In this document: positions 42,325 through 52,204 of the stretch, one piece after another | How the letters are laid out: every line of letters begins with the position of its first letter | Position numbering within the stretch: the stretch's first letter is position 1 | Origin: Mucilaginibacter sp. CSA2-8R | Lineage (GTDB): Bacteria > Bacteroidota > Bacteroidia > Sphingobacteriales > Sphingobacteriaceae | NCBI RefSeq assembly: GCF_038806765.1 | Contig: NZ_CP152389.1 | Span: 1,612,001-1,676,000, forward strand | Reading direction: 5' to 3' | Length of the DNA: 64,000 nt | Notes under the pieces: model-generated | Seen by the model: the letters and a program-made list of their open reading frames with translations, nothing else | Told to the model about the DNA's origin: nothing | The model's database searches: none | Translations under genes and position numbers: made by a program

Positions 42325-44760
42325 TTAAAGTCTACCCTTTTCATCGTCCAGTCCATTATTTTCATGCTTGCTTTTGCGCTTAAATTTATCCTTTCCGAAG
42401 CGGTAAGTAAACGCCAAGCCTATTCTCTGGGTGTCGGATTCAGTCACCTGCGTATATTTAGCCTGTTTTAAATCTACCGAGTAGTTGTGATACACCCACG
42501 AGTGGAACAGGTCATCTATGTTGAAGCGTATGCTGCCGTTGCCGTCTAAAATCTTTAATTGTATTGCGCCGTTAATGCGAAACATAGCCCGTGTGTAAGC
42601 CTGACCGTTCAAATCGCGGCTGATGTAGTACCCACCTAATTCGGCAGTTAGCTTTTTGCTTAAGGTAAACTGATTTTGCGCTCCGCCACGTATGGCTGAC
42701 AGCTTGGGATTAAGCGTTACACCATCAACTTGTCCGTTAAGGCCCAGCCTAAGTATCTGCATATCTAAATTAGATGACCACCAGGGGTAAGGCACTAAGG
42801 TGGAACCCAGATTTAGGATATACATAAACCCTCCGCCAACATTTTGCGGAGTGCTAATGAATACATTATCTACTACCGTGGTGGTCCTGAAAACCACATC
42901 TGTAAAACGGTTATAACTTAACCCTAAGCGTAAGGCCTGGCGGTATTGGTATTTTAGCTCATACCGGTACTGGTATTGGGGCGTGAGCAGCGGATTGCCG
43001 GAGGTGTAGGAGTACTGGTCGCGAATGAAGATAAAAGGATTAAGTTGCTGATAACCGGGCCGGTTAATGCGGCGTGACAGGCTGAAGTTAAAGCTTTGCC
43101 TGCCTGTAGTATCCAACTTGTAATTAATAAATAAGCTTGGAAACAGCTGCGTATAATCCTTAATAAATTGTGTGCCCGCTACCTGCGCGTTGCCAAACTG
43201 CCGGCCTGCAGCATGTGTGTTTTCCAGGCGTAAACCTCCCATGATGCCAATATATTTCCAAGCCTTTTGCACGCTAAAGTAAGCTGAATTAATGTTTTCA
43301 GCGTATTTGAATTGGTTAGATCGGGTGTTATCTATCACAGGTGTCCCATCAATTACATTGTAATAACCGGCCGTATTATAGTTGCTTGCGAACCTCGTTT
43401 TTACGCCAGCTTCTATTTTTGCTTTTCCTCTCAAGGAATAACTGTAGTCTGCCTTGGCGTTATATACTCGAATGGCTGACGGGATCTGGTAGTAATACCT
43501 ACTGTTACCTGATGCCTGGCCTGCTGGCGTATACGTGTAATTATCCAGTAACTGCTCGTTTCGACTGGTATAATTAAGATAATTAGCATCCAGAGCCAGC
43601 TCTTTTCCGCTTTTTCCAAATTTGTGCAAGTAATTAGCATTAACACTCCAGTTAGTCAAATTATCATTAATCAGCGAACTGCCGGTGCCTGTACCATCAG
43701 GCAATAAGGGGCTAAAGTTCATGTTTTCGTAATTGTAATCACTTTTTTGCCTTGTTTGATTAATGTTGACTTGTACCCCGTAGGTTGTATTGTCAGAGAT
43801 GTTATAATCAAAGCCCGTCACCAGGTTGGCGCCATTCAAGCGGCTGATGCTTTTGTCGTTAAGCAATATCATCGAGCTTAATACTTGCTGTGCATTGTAA
43901 AAGAACCGGTCGTACTCCTCGGTATTATAATTTTTTTCATGGCTGTACGAGAGGTTGCCAAATAGATTCAATTTTTTCCGGTTAAAGTTGAGATTCAAAT
44001 TATTATTGCTCCTGGCATATTGCCCTTGTGAGTAGCCGGTTTGCAAGCCACCTGTTAAGCCGCCTGTTTTTATCTTTTTGAGTTTTAAATTGATGATTGC
44101 ATTGCCCGACGCATCATAACGCGCCGGTGGATTATCCAGGAGCTCGATTTTGTCCAGGCCGCCTCCGGGAATACTTTTTAGGTAGTTTGAAAGGTTTTGG
44201 CCCGACATGTAGGTTTGCCTCCCATCAATCAAAACCATAACGCCCGACTTCCCGTTCAGGGTAATATCCCCGGAAGCATTAACCGATACACCGGGCGTTT
44301 TTTCCAGCACCTCCAAGCTATTGCTGCCGGCGGCGCTAATCATAGCATCTACGTTGACGATTGTGCGGTCAATTTCGGTTTGTATCAAGCGGCGTTTTGC
44401 GTTAACAACTACAGTAGCCAGTCCAATACTTTGCGAGGAGGTCATAATTATGGGTGACAGTGCAACGCTACTGTTTTTAATGATGATGGGTGGGCTTTGG
44501 TAGCTTTGCTGCCCTAAAGCAGTTACGCGAAGTAAATAGGTGCCATTACTAACGTGGTTCAACATAAAGCTGCCATTTGCGTCACTGGTTCCGGCTTGGC
44601 TACTAACTGAGTCCGTCGTTTTCAGGAGCCGGATTGTAGCGCCCGTTACAGGGTTATGATGGGCGTCTTTAATAAATCCGGTGATTATCCCTGCTTTTTG
44701 TTGTGCTGCAGCAATTAAACCGAAGAAAATGAAGAGAGTGATTGTGATGGTTATTTTCAT
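42325..44760 (-). CDS. Outer-membrane beta-barrel protein with CarboxypepD_reg and plug
   Basis: An 811-aa receptor-like protein from the ATG at 44760, chosen because it begins a clean signal peptide (MKITITITLFIFFGLIAAAQQ); an upstream in-frame start at 44823 would add 21 polar residues. Domains: CarboxypepD_reg (GIITGFIKDAHHNPVTGATI), plug (VVVNAKRRLIQ, LEVLEKTPGVSV, GVMVLIDGRQTYMSG, IELLDNPPARYDASGNAIINL in order) and an OMP_b-brl_3 barrel. It resembles the 25.2-kb protein in design. It is divergent from the LytS/LytTR pair, which makes it a candidate target of that regulator. Confidence 0.92.
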   Translation of the reverse strand: MKITITITLFIFFGLIAAAQQKAGIITGFIKDAHHNPVTGATIRLLKTTDSVSSQAGTSDANGSFMLNHVSNGTYLLRVTALGQQSYQSPPIIIKNSSVALSPIIMTSSQSIGLATVVVNAKRRLIQTEIDRTIVNVDAMISAAGSNSLEVLEKTPGVSVNASGDITLNGKSGVMVLIDGRQTYMSGQNLSNYLKSIPGGGLDKIELLDNPPARYDASGNAIINLKLKKIKTGGLTGGLQTGYSQGQYARSNNNLNLNFNRKKLNLFGNLSYSHEKNYNTEEYDRFFYNAQQVLSSMILLNDKSISRLNGANLVTGFDYNISDNTTYGVQVNINQTRQKSDYNYENMNFSPLLPDGTGTGSSLINDNLTNWSVNANYLHKFGKSGKELALDANYLNYTSRNEQLLDNYTYTPAGQASGNSRYYYQIPSAIRVYNAKADYSYSLRGKAKIEAGVKTRFASNYNTAGYYNVIDGTPVIDNTRSNQFKYAENINSAYFSVQKAWKYIGIMGGLRLENTHAAGRQFGNAQVAGTQFIKDYTQLFPSLFINYKLDTTGRQSFNFSLSRRINRPGYQQLNPFIFIRDQYSYTSGNPLLTPQYQYRYELKYQYRQALRLGLSYNRFTDVVFRTTTVVDNVFISTPQNVGGGFMYILNLGSTLVPYPWWSSNLDMQILRLGLNGQVDGVTLNPKLSAIRGGAQNQFTLSKKLTAELGGYYISRDLNGQAYTRAMFRINGAIQLKILDGNGSIRFNIDDLFHSWVYHNYSVDLKQAKYTQVTESDTQRIGLAFTYRFGKDKFKRKSKHENNGLDDEKGRL

Positions 44761-44876
44761 GGTGTACATATGGGCATTAAGGCGAGTACCTAAGCAAATA
44801 TTGATTATGCAAACCCTCACCATGCATAATTATGTTATATATTAGCTATGCGGTGACGGAGGGCGTTTTTGAGGGG

Positions 44877-44900
44877 CCGAAACGTTTGGAACCCCGAAAC
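44877..44900. promoter_or_regulatory. Direct repeat in the divergent region (weak LytTR-site candidate)
   Basis: CCGAAAC at 44877-44883 and 44894-44900, 17 bp apart, lie between the outer-membrane protein gene and the LytS gene. LytTR regulators often bind two direct repeats about 21 bp apart, so the spacing is not ideal. Low-weight observation. Confidence 0.2.
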
Positions 44901-44999
44901 ATCTCATTCGTCAACTGATGGCCTTAGTACAGACCCTTTACTTTGCACTATCCAATTCAATTCTGATATTGTTATCCATTACAATTAGGAATCATCGAC

Positions 45000-46037
45000 A
45001 TGAGCATGAACGCTTCTATGAATAAGAGCTTCTTTGGTAAAAACTTGTACTTCTACCTGGCAGTCATCGGAGGCGGATTATTATTCGCTCCGATCGATGC
45101 TTACGTAAGCTCTGTCGGCATTCATGCGGATGAGGCCGTGGCAGTGGCCGTCAGTGTGTTTTTCGTTTTGGCTGTTTTTGCAGGCAGATATATAATGCAG
45201 GTTTGGTCGGCCAGCCTAAATTCACTTCCAAAGGTGTTTTTGGCCGTTGCAGGATTGCTGATCTTGTTCAGTGGGGTTTGGCTGTTCTTTCATGCCAGGT
45301 TCTCACTCGGGCGCAGGACTGGCATATTATTCTTTGTCCCAATGATGCTGTTAGGGCTTGCGGCTGGGGCATTAGTTAAGGTGGTGCATGCTGTGACCGA
45401 AAACCAGCTTTTAGCCGCAAAAAGCGAGGCTGCGCAAAATAAAAGTGAATTACATTTATTACAGTCCCAACTAAGCCCGCACTTTCTATTCAATACGTTG
45501 AATAATCTGTATGGCTTGTCGCTGACCGATCATCAGAAACTGCCGCCTTTGCTGCTAAAGCTGGCCGAACTGTTACGGTATTCGGTATACGATGTAAGTG
45601 CACTTTACGTACCGCTGGCCAGCGAGATGGCTTACTTGCGAAATTATATCGAATTTGAGCGCATCAGGATTGGAGAGAAATTGGTGCTGACCACCGACTT
45701 GGAAGACATGGTAGATGCGGAGGTGATGATAGCACCCATGCTATTAATCGTATTTTTGGAGAATGCTTTTAAGCATTCGAAAAATACGGCCGACCAACAA
45801 ATATTCGTTCATGTTAGCTTAAAAACCTGGGAAAACTCCATCTTGTTCACGGTTAAAAATACCTACGGAAATGAAGAGACATCAAGCAATTCTCTTGATG
45901 ATCGTAGCAGCGGTTTCGGCCTGCACAATGTAAACAAGCGACTGGAAATGCTTTACCCTGATACGCACGAACTGCAGGTGTCGAAAGATGAAAAGTTTTA
46001 TAAAGTAGCATTGCAGCTTAAAACTCAATATGAATAA
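45000..46037 (+). CDS. LytS-type sensor histidine kinase
   Basis: A 345-aa membrane kinase with four predicted membrane segments (about residues 17-31, 46-65, 79-97 and 108-128), a short coiled linker, the phospho-acceptor H161 in QLSPHFLFNTLNNL and an ATPase domain with IFLENAFKHSKN and SGFGLHNVNKRLEMLYP. Such proteins phosphorylate LytTR-type regulators. The regulator gene begins 8 nt before its stop, so translation is coupled. It is divergent from the receptor gene. Confidence 0.93.
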   Translation: MSMNASMNKSFFGKNLYFYLAVIGGGLLFAPIDAYVSSVGIHADEAVAVAVSVFFVLAVFAGRYIMQVWSASLNSLPKVFLAVAGLLILFSGVWLFFHARFSLGRRTGILFFVPMMLLGLAAGALVKVVHAVTENQLLAAKSEAAQNKSELHLLQSQLSPHFLFNTLNNLYGLSLTDHQKLPPLLLKLAELLRYSVYDVSALYVPLASEMAYLRNYIEFERIRIGEKLVLTTDLEDMVDAEVMIAPMLLIVFLENAFKHSKNTADQQIFVHVSLKTWENSILFTVKNTYGNEETSSNSLDDRSSGFGLHNVNKRLEMLYPDTHELQVSKDEKFYKVALQLKTQYE

Positions 46038-46752
46038 ATTCAACTGCCTGATTGTTGACGACGAGCCGATAGCCAGGGATATTCTGGAAAACTATTGCAG
46101 GCATCTGAGCGACCTGAACATTGTTGGGTTGTGCAGTAATGCGCTCGAAGCAAAGGCGGTACTGCAAAATCAGTCGGTAGATATCCTGTTTTTGGATATT
46201 AATATGCCGGTACTCGATGGTATTTCTTATGCCAGAACACTGCGCCATTCGCCGCAAATCATCTTTACCACCGCTTACAAGGAGTTTGCCGCCGAGGCGT
46301 TTGATCTGACCGCCTGCGATTATTTGCTAAAACCGTTTTCGTTTGATCGGTTTATCGTTGCTATTGATAAGGCACTAGATAGATTAAAACCTGCTCCGCC
46401 ACATGGTCCAGTCCAATCGCTTGCAGCCAACCGCGACAGGGAGGACTTTGTTTTTGTGAAGGCGGATAATAAGATATATAAGGTTCTTTTCGATCAGCTG
46501 CTTTATGCAGAGGCCCAGGGCAACTACACAAAGATTGTAACCACAACTACAACCCTGCTGCCTAAAATGGTATTTTCATCGCTTGAAGAATCGCTACCCA
46601 AAACGTTGTTCTTGCGCACTCACCGTTCATTCATCATCAATAAATCAAAAATAAGCCACATTGAAGGGAATCGCATTTTAATTAACAACTTCGAAATTCC
46701 TATTGGTAGCAACTATCGCGAGCAACTATTTAAAGCGCTCGGGTTTGATTAG
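46030..46752 (+). CDS. LytTR-family response regulator
   Basis: A 240-aa regulator: receiver domain with VDDEP (9-13), phospho-acceptor D56 in LFLDINMP and K in LLKPFSF, and a C-terminal LytTR DNA-binding domain (FVFVKADNKIYKV, LLYAEAQGNYTKI, FLRTHRSFIINKSKI). It overlaps the kinase gene by 8 nt. LytTR proteins bind direct repeats near promoters; the divergent outer-membrane protein gene is the nearest candidate target. A gap of 342 nt with no recognised feature follows before the second M13 peptidase. Confidence 0.94.
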   Translation: MNKFNCLIVDDEPIARDILENYCRHLSDLNIVGLCSNALEAKAVLQNQSVDILFLDINMPVLDGISYARTLRHSPQIIFTTAYKEFAAEAFDLTACDYLLKPFSFDRFIVAIDKALDRLKPAPPHGPVQSLAANRDREDFVFVKADNKIYKVLFDQLLYAEAQGNYTKIVTTTTTLLPKMVFSSLEESLPKTLFLRTHRSFIINKSKISHIEGNRILINNFEIPIGSNYREQLFKALGFD

Positions 46753-47094
46753 AATTATGCAAAGTAAATAAGGCAGAAAGTGACGGTGCTCAACTGCAGC
46801 AAACGTAGCTTGATCTTCGGTCGCTCATGTTTGTGCCACAATCTGGACGTAATTTACATACCGGGTTATCATCAATATTAAAGAGCGATTTACGGAGTTA
46901 ATCTCTCTCCAATGCTTCCAAACAAAACAACCAGTTTGAAACATTTATGCGCCAGCGGATAGGGGGATAGCTTTTTTCTGCATAGCCCACTTTGACAGTG
47001 CCGATAGATTGTCTGAGGGGAATTTAATTTGAAGCAGCTACGAAGCATTGAACCCGCCTGCGATTAGGGATTATCTTACTATCTTTAGCCAACC
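46753..47094. other. Intergenic region, nothing recognised
   Basis: About 340 nt upstream of the M13 peptidase gene. No ORF or hairpin I would support. Confidence 0.4.
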
Positions 47095-49113
47095 ATGAAA
47101 AAAAATCTTACGCGTTGCTTGGCTATAGGGCTTTTAAGTATAGGTCAGCTGTCAGTAGCTCAGCACAGAAGCTTCGTTGATGTTTCAGGCTTAGATCCGT
47201 CGGTAAAGCCGGGCGACAATTTTTTTAAGTATGTGAACGGCCGATGGTACGACACCGTGAAAATTGATAACGACCAGGCCGGAGTTGGTTCTTACTCCTT
47301 CCTTAACATTCCACAAAAGCGCCTGCTGCAAAATATACTGGATAGCGTCTCTAAGGCTACAAACAAGCCCGGAAGTGTTGAACAATTGGTAGGAAACTTC
47401 TATGCCTCAGGTATGGACATGGCCACAATTAACCGCCGGGGCTATGACCCTGTAAAACCGGTACTGGGACGCATCGCTGCCATACAAAGCATACCCGCGC
47501 TTTTGAAGTTTGTTGCTGCAGAAATGCCATTAGGTAACCGCTCAGTCATCAGCTTCGGTATCTCTCCCGACAATCAGAATAGTTCAATCAATATTGCCCA
47601 TGTATACCAGGGCGGAACCGGGCTACCCGAGAAGGGGTATTATTTCAAGGCAGATTCAGCTACGCTTCTGGTTCAGAAAGCTTATAAAGCCTATCTGCAA
47701 ACCTTATTTGAACTAACCGGAGCCAGCCCTGCCATGGCAGCAAAAAATGCGGCCATCGTTTACGGCATCGAAAAGCAGTTAGCCGCCGGAAGTAAAAATA
47801 ATATCGAATTAAGGGATGTTCATGCAAACTTTAACAAAGTGGCCGTTGCTGCTATTCAAAAAAAGCAGCCTAATATCGGTTGGCGGAACTTTTTGAACAG
47901 CATAGGAGCCCATACCGACTCCATTGATATGGCTCAGCCGGCATATTATGGTAAATTAAACAGCATGTTAAAGTCGGTGAGTTTAGCCGATTGGAAGACA
48001 TATTTGAAGGCTACCACTTTGCAAAACTATGCCGACCGGCTCAGTCAGCGGTTTGTTGATGCCTCTTTTACGTTTGGTAAAGTTTTATCCGGTGAGGACA
48101 AGCAAAAGTCGCGCAGGCAGATTATGACGGCAAATGTAGATAATCTTTTGGGGCAGGCTTTGGGCCAGTTATACGTTAAGCGTTATTTTAATGAGGACGC
48201 CAAAAAACGCGTACTGGCGTTAGTAAACAACTTACAAAAGGCCTTTGAAAATCGCATCAGCCACTTAGACTGGATGAGCGATAGCACCAAAGTAAAGGCT
48301 AAGGAAAAACTATATACCATTACCAAGAAGATTGGCTATCCGGATCATTGGCGGAGCTATGATCGGGTACAGATCAGCAGGACCAGGTTTTTTGAGAACG
48401 TGATATCGCTCAATCAGAACGATTTTAGATACGAACTGGCAAAGCTTAACAGGCCGGTAGATAAAACGGAATGGCAAACAACGCCCTCTACTGTTACCGC
48501 CTATTATAACCCGCCAGTAAATGAGATTGTATTTCCGGCCGGGATACTTCAGTATCCTTATTTTGACTTTACGGCTGATGACGCGATCAACTATGGGGGC
48601 ATTGGGATGGTGATAGGGCATGAGATGACCCATGCATTTGATGATCAGGGTGCCCAGTACGATAAAGATGGTAACGTCCGGAATTGGTGGACAAAAGAAG
48701 ACTACAGCAAGTTTAAAGAAAGAACAACCCTGCTCTCCAATTTATATAGCACATTTACGGTGTTAGATACTGTACACGTCAAAGGCCCTTTGACCCTGGG
48801 CGAAAACACGGCAGACAATGGTGGTATAGCGATTGCCTATGACGCTTTTAAAATGACGGAACAGGGCAAAAGCAACGAAAAGATTGACGGCTTTACACCG
48901 GATCAGCGCTTTTTCCTGTCAATCGCGAGAATATGGCGCGTGAAAACCAGGGACGCATTTTTACGCACCTACGTGAACACCAATCCGCACTCGCCTGCAA
49001 TATGGCGGGTGAATGGTCCTTTAATGAATTTTGCACCTTTCTACAAGGCGTTTAACCCGCAACCCGGTGACAAAAATTACAAAGCCGAAAATGAGAGGGT
49101 TAGAGTATGGTAA
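47095..49113 (+). CDS. M13-family metallopeptidase, secreted
   Basis: A 672-aa M13 zinc peptidase, paralogue of the 29-kb one. It has a standard signal peptide (LAIGLLSIGQLSVAQ) instead of a lipobox, then DNFFKYVNGRWYDT, AYYNPPVNEIVFPAGIL, the zinc motif HEMTH at 509-513, GENTADNGG near residue 570 and the C-terminal VRVW. The pair therefore differ in anchoring: this one soluble in the periplasm or outside, the other lipid-anchored. Substrates are peptides; specificity is unknown. It is monocistronic, followed by a large hairpin shared with the convergent sigma factor gene. Confidence 0.95.
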   Translation: MKKNLTRCLAIGLLSIGQLSVAQHRSFVDVSGLDPSVKPGDNFFKYVNGRWYDTVKIDNDQAGVGSYSFLNIPQKRLLQNILDSVSKATNKPGSVEQLVGNFYASGMDMATINRRGYDPVKPVLGRIAAIQSIPALLKFVAAEMPLGNRSVISFGISPDNQNSSINIAHVYQGGTGLPEKGYYFKADSATLLVQKAYKAYLQTLFELTGASPAMAAKNAAIVYGIEKQLAAGSKNNIELRDVHANFNKVAVAAIQKKQPNIGWRNFLNSIGAHTDSIDMAQPAYYGKLNSMLKSVSLADWKTYLKATTLQNYADRLSQRFVDASFTFGKVLSGEDKQKSRRQIMTANVDNLLGQALGQLYVKRYFNEDAKKRVLALVNNLQKAFENRISHLDWMSDSTKVKAKEKLYTITKKIGYPDHWRSYDRVQISRTRFFENVISLNQNDFRYELAKLNRPVDKTEWQTTPSTVTAYYNPPVNEIVFPAGILQYPYFDFTADDAINYGGIGMVIGHEMTHAFDDQGAQYDKDGNVRNWWTKEDYSKFKERTTLLSNLYSTFTVLDTVHVKGPLTLGENTADNGGIAIAYDAFKMTEQGKSNEKIDGFTPDQRFFLSIARIWRVKTRDAFLRTYVNTNPHSPAIWRVNGPLMNFAPFYKAFNPQPGDKNYKAENERVRVW

Positions 49114-49225
49114 TTACAGTTCAGGTAACGAGTCGTGACTAAAAATGGACTGGACTTTGCGTAAAAGAAGTGAACGCAGAAGTTTACATTTTTTAAAATG
49201 CAGAGGCTTTTTGCTATATATAGAA

Positions 49226-49275
49226 CGGCCGCAATTAGGATATAATCATCACGATTATATCTTGATTGCGGTCGG
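49226..49275. terminator. Large hairpin between convergent genes
   Basis: Arms 49229-49247 and 49253-49271 pair at 17 of 19 positions, with the two exceptions able to form G-U pairs, and outer GGCC/GGCC extends the stem; loop 5 nt. The U-tract is weak. It probably acts as a bidirectional terminator for the M13 and sigma genes. Confidence 0.6.
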
Positions 49276-49344
49276 CCGGGAGAAACGGGATTTGCTGTGC
49301 TGATAGATACCTTTAAGCTTACAGCAATTGTAAAATATTGAGGC

Positions 49345-50205
49345 TTAACCCATGTAGCTTCTCAGGGCGCTTGTTCTTCTGCTGTTGCGCAGCCTGGCTA
49401 AAGCTTTGTCTTTTATTTGTCTTACCCGTTCATGAGTAAGATCGTATTTGTCTCCAATTTCTGTCAGGGTATGTGCATGCTGGTTTTTTAGCCCGAAAAA
49501 CATTTCCAGAATGTCTCTTTCTTTCTGGCCAAGGATAGACATGCTTTCAGATACCTCCACGCTCAGTGATTCATTCATCATAGCTTTGTCGGCACCTGGC
49601 TCGGCGCTTGTCAATACATCCAGCAAAGTGTTGGTTTCCTCGCTCGAAAACGGCGCATCATAGGAGAGATGCTTGCCCGAATTGGCCAGGGAACCGGTAA
49701 CCTTTTCTACGGTTGTTTCTAAATCTGCTGCCAGTTCTTCTGGTGTGGGTTGCCGCTCGTAAACCTGTTCAAGCCGGGAAGCCGACTTAGCGATTTTCGA
49801 GATATCACCTACCTGGTTCAGCGGCAGGCGAACCATGCGCGACTGATCAGCAATGGCCGACAAGATAGACTGGCGGATCCACCAAACAGCATAAGAAATA
49901 AACTTAAAGCCTTTGGTTTCATCAAAACGTTTGGCCGCTTTAACCAAACCGACGTTACCTTCATTAATCAGGTCGCCCAGCGTCATACCCGAACTCTGGT
50001 ATTGCTTAGCCACCGAAACAACAAAACGAAGATTAGCCGTGGTTAATCTTTCCAATGCCGCCTGGTCGCCTTCCCGGATCTTCTGCGTCAGGGTGACTTC
50101 GTCCTGAGCGGTAACCATAGGTATTTTGGCTATGTCTGATAAATATTGATTTAAGGATGCGCTCTCGCGGTTGGTGATTGACTCACTAATTTTAAGCTGC
50201 CTCAT
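49345..50205 (-). CDS. RpoD/SigA-family sigma factor, probable paralogue
   Basis: A 286-aa sigma-70 with the Bacteroidota layout (no long N-terminal region 1.1): MRQLKISESITNRES, region 1.2 LNQYLSDIAKIPMVTAQDE, region 2 with FVVSVAKQYQSSGMTLGDLINEGNVGLVKAAKRF and YAVWWIRQSIL, region 3 and region 4 with LTHERVRQIKDKALARLR. Core-binding and promoter-binding motifs are intact. Several positions differ from the highly conserved primary sigma of the phylum (GMTLGDL for GLSLGDL, NVGLVKA for NLGLIKA, THERVRQ for TRERVRQ), so it is more likely a second, group-2-like copy than the essential one. That is judged from memory of the family. Confidence 0.9.
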   Translation of the reverse strand: MRQLKISESITNRESASLNQYLSDIAKIPMVTAQDEVTLTQKIREGDQAALERLTTANLRFVVSVAKQYQSSGMTLGDLINEGNVGLVKAAKRFDETKGFKFISYAVWWIRQSILSAIADQSRMVRLPLNQVGDISKIAKSASRLEQVYERQPTPEELAADLETTVEKVTGSLANSGKHLSYDAPFSSEETNTLLDVLTSAEPGADKAMMNESLSVEVSESMSILGQKERDILEMFFGLKNQHAHTLTEIGDKYDLTHERVRQIKDKALARLRNSRRTSALRSYMG

Positions 50206-50747
50206 GTTGTGTCTTAATTATAACGTGAACACTAAAGATTTAAAGCCATCTAAAGGCCGTTTATCAAAGGAATCCTTAAAATGATAGCCTCAGCTTGCAG
50301 AACAGGGTAGAGGAAAGGAATCGCGAAAATCTTTAATGAACAAAAGTAAGAAGAAAAGAGGGCTTTTTTGTTTTCTGGGTGTCAAGATCTTAATGGTCTT
50401 GTATTTAAAGCTATTTCGCATCTGGCTGTAATATAAGTCGGCAGACGATAAGTGACCTTTTAGGAGTATAGTGAAATCATTAAATTCTGTTGTGGTAACA
50501 ATGATTTTGGCAGGGCCGAGCGCATCCGTGTAGGGTATCATGAAGTTGTTGCCTTTGCTATCATAGCATTTTGCAGCTTTCTACATTTTTATCGTCATTT
50601 TAGACAATATTGCCATTCAAGATATTATAACTCCTGTAGATTAGCATTTATGGGTGATTCATCCTGACAACTGGCAATTTATATAGTAGTTATATGCATC
50701 AACTTGTTTAAGTTCAACTGGTTAACATTAGTTTAAAAAGAATTACT
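50206..50747. other. Intergenic region upstream of the sigma and GH43 genes
   Basis: About 540 nt. A minus-strand open frame at 50290-50541 (83 codons) has a half that looks protein-like and a half that does not; I did not call it. Promoters for the divergent genes should be here; none is clear. Confidence 0.4.
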
Positions 50748-51890
50748 ATGGTACAAGCACATTTACATACTATTCTGCCTAACCGGTTTGCGAGGCATAT
50801 CTTCATTTTGGGAATAATGGTGTTCCATTATACACTTGCTTTTTCCCAGCCGTCGGTAACCGGCCCTCAAACCACAGGTACTCCCGGTATTCAGATCGTA
50901 CAAGAAATTAAGCAGCCAAACAGAAAGTTCAGTGAAAAAGATTTGGCTGCTTATTTATTAGTCTACTTTAAAGACCAGGACCAGTCTGCATACCTCGCTG
51001 TCAGCGCTGATGGTTATACCTTCACGGATATTAATAACGGCAAACCGGTTTTTATTGGCTCCGGGCTTGCTGAGCAAAAGGGTGTCCGGGATCCGCACAT
51101 CTCCAGAGGTCCGGATGGGGCGTTCTATCTGGCTATGACAGACCTGCATATATTTGGTAAGCGTGCCGGCTACCGCGATACGGAATGGGAGCGGCCCCAC
51201 GAAAAATACGGTTGGGGCAATAACCGGGCGCTGGTACTCATGAAATCGTACGACCTGATACATTGGACACATGCAGATTTTCGTGTCGATAAGGCATTTC
51301 CGGAGCTGGGAGATATTGATTGTGCCTGGGCACCCGAAACGATCTATGACCCAACAGCCAAGAAAATGATGGTTTATTTTACTATCCGTTATAACAATAA
51401 GGATGCTGGCATTTATTACGCCTATGCAAATGCAAACTTTACCAAACTCGAAACCGTTCCGAAGCGCATCAACGAAGTTGGTGGTATTGATGCCGATATT
51501 ACTAAGGTAGGAAATGAATACCAAATGTTTTTTGTTGCAGGTGCTAAGATTTGGCACGCCGTTTCTGATAAAATTAACACTGGTTACCAACCCGATAAAG
51601 AACACCGGATAGACCCTGAGCAAGTATCTACAGAAGCTCCAAACGTGTTTAAACGTATTGGCACCAACACCTATGTTTTAATGTATGACGTTTATGGCGC
51701 CCGCCCCAGCAACATGGGATTTAGCGAAACAACCAACTTTAATCACTTCAAGGACCTGAAACACTTCAACGATGGTGTCATGAAAACGACCAATTTTACA
51801 AGCCCGAAGCATGGTGCAGTAACCTATCTGACAAAAAAGGAACTGGACGCCATAGTAGCGCATTGGCATGTTGAACTTAAAAATAATTAA
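50748..51890 (+). CDS. Glycoside hydrolase family 43-like protein
   Basis: A 380-aa exported protein: hydrophobic signal (FARHIFILGIMVFHYTLAFSQ) and a five-bladed propeller of the GH43 type. Expected acidic residues are present: D115 in GVRDPHISRG and E197 in CAWAPETIYD, with a further Asp in GGIDADITK. The family hydrolyses arabinofuranosyl or xylosyl linkages, but other specificities exist. Motifs such as SYDLIHWTH and YFTIRYNNKDAGIYYA fit. No SusCD pair or other glycan gene is adjacent, so it is an isolated enzyme, perhaps acting with transporters elsewhere. Confidence 0.85.
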   Translation: MVQAHLHTILPNRFARHIFILGIMVFHYTLAFSQPSVTGPQTTGTPGIQIVQEIKQPNRKFSEKDLAAYLLVYFKDQDQSAYLAVSADGYTFTDINNGKPVFIGSGLAEQKGVRDPHISRGPDGAFYLAMTDLHIFGKRAGYRDTEWERPHEKYGWGNNRALVLMKSYDLIHWTHADFRVDKAFPELGDIDCAWAPETIYDPTAKKMMVYFTIRYNNKDAGIYYAYANANFTKLETVPKRINEVGGIDADITKVGNEYQMFFVAGAKIWHAVSDKINTGYQPDKEHRIDPEQVSTEAPNVFKRIGTNTYVLMYDVYGARPSNMGFSETTNFNHFKDLKHFNDGVMKTTNFTSPKHGAVTYLTKKELDAIVAHWHVELKNN

Positions 51891-52204
51891 CAGCATCCTT
51901 TGATGAGTGCAGGGCCCCTGCTGAACCATATTTTGCCTATAAATGCTTTTATACAAAAAGTCCTTATATATTCGGCTGCTGCAACTTCCTTAAGCTTAAA
52001 TGAAAGAGCCTTTTATAATTAAGCATTTTTGGTTAAATACGCTGACATACTTTTAGCCGACTTGCTTCGAGACGGGAGTACAACGCAATAGGCGTTTATT
52101 ACTGCTTTATTGCACTTAAACTAAATGATTCAATAAGTTGTGACAGATAGTGAATTATTAAACTAAAACACAACTTTTATGTTTAAGCTGAAGAATTTCA
52201 AGCT
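51891..52204. other. Intergenic region, nothing clear
   Basis: About 314 nt between two plus-strand genes. A weak G/C palindrome (GCAGGGCCCCTGC near 51910) may end the GH43 transcript. Confidence 0.4.

Noticed and set aside
50290..50541. 83-codon minus-strand frame upstream of the sigma factor gene
   Set aside because: The first half looks mildly protein-like but the second half is basic and low in complexity, and no family or signal supports it.
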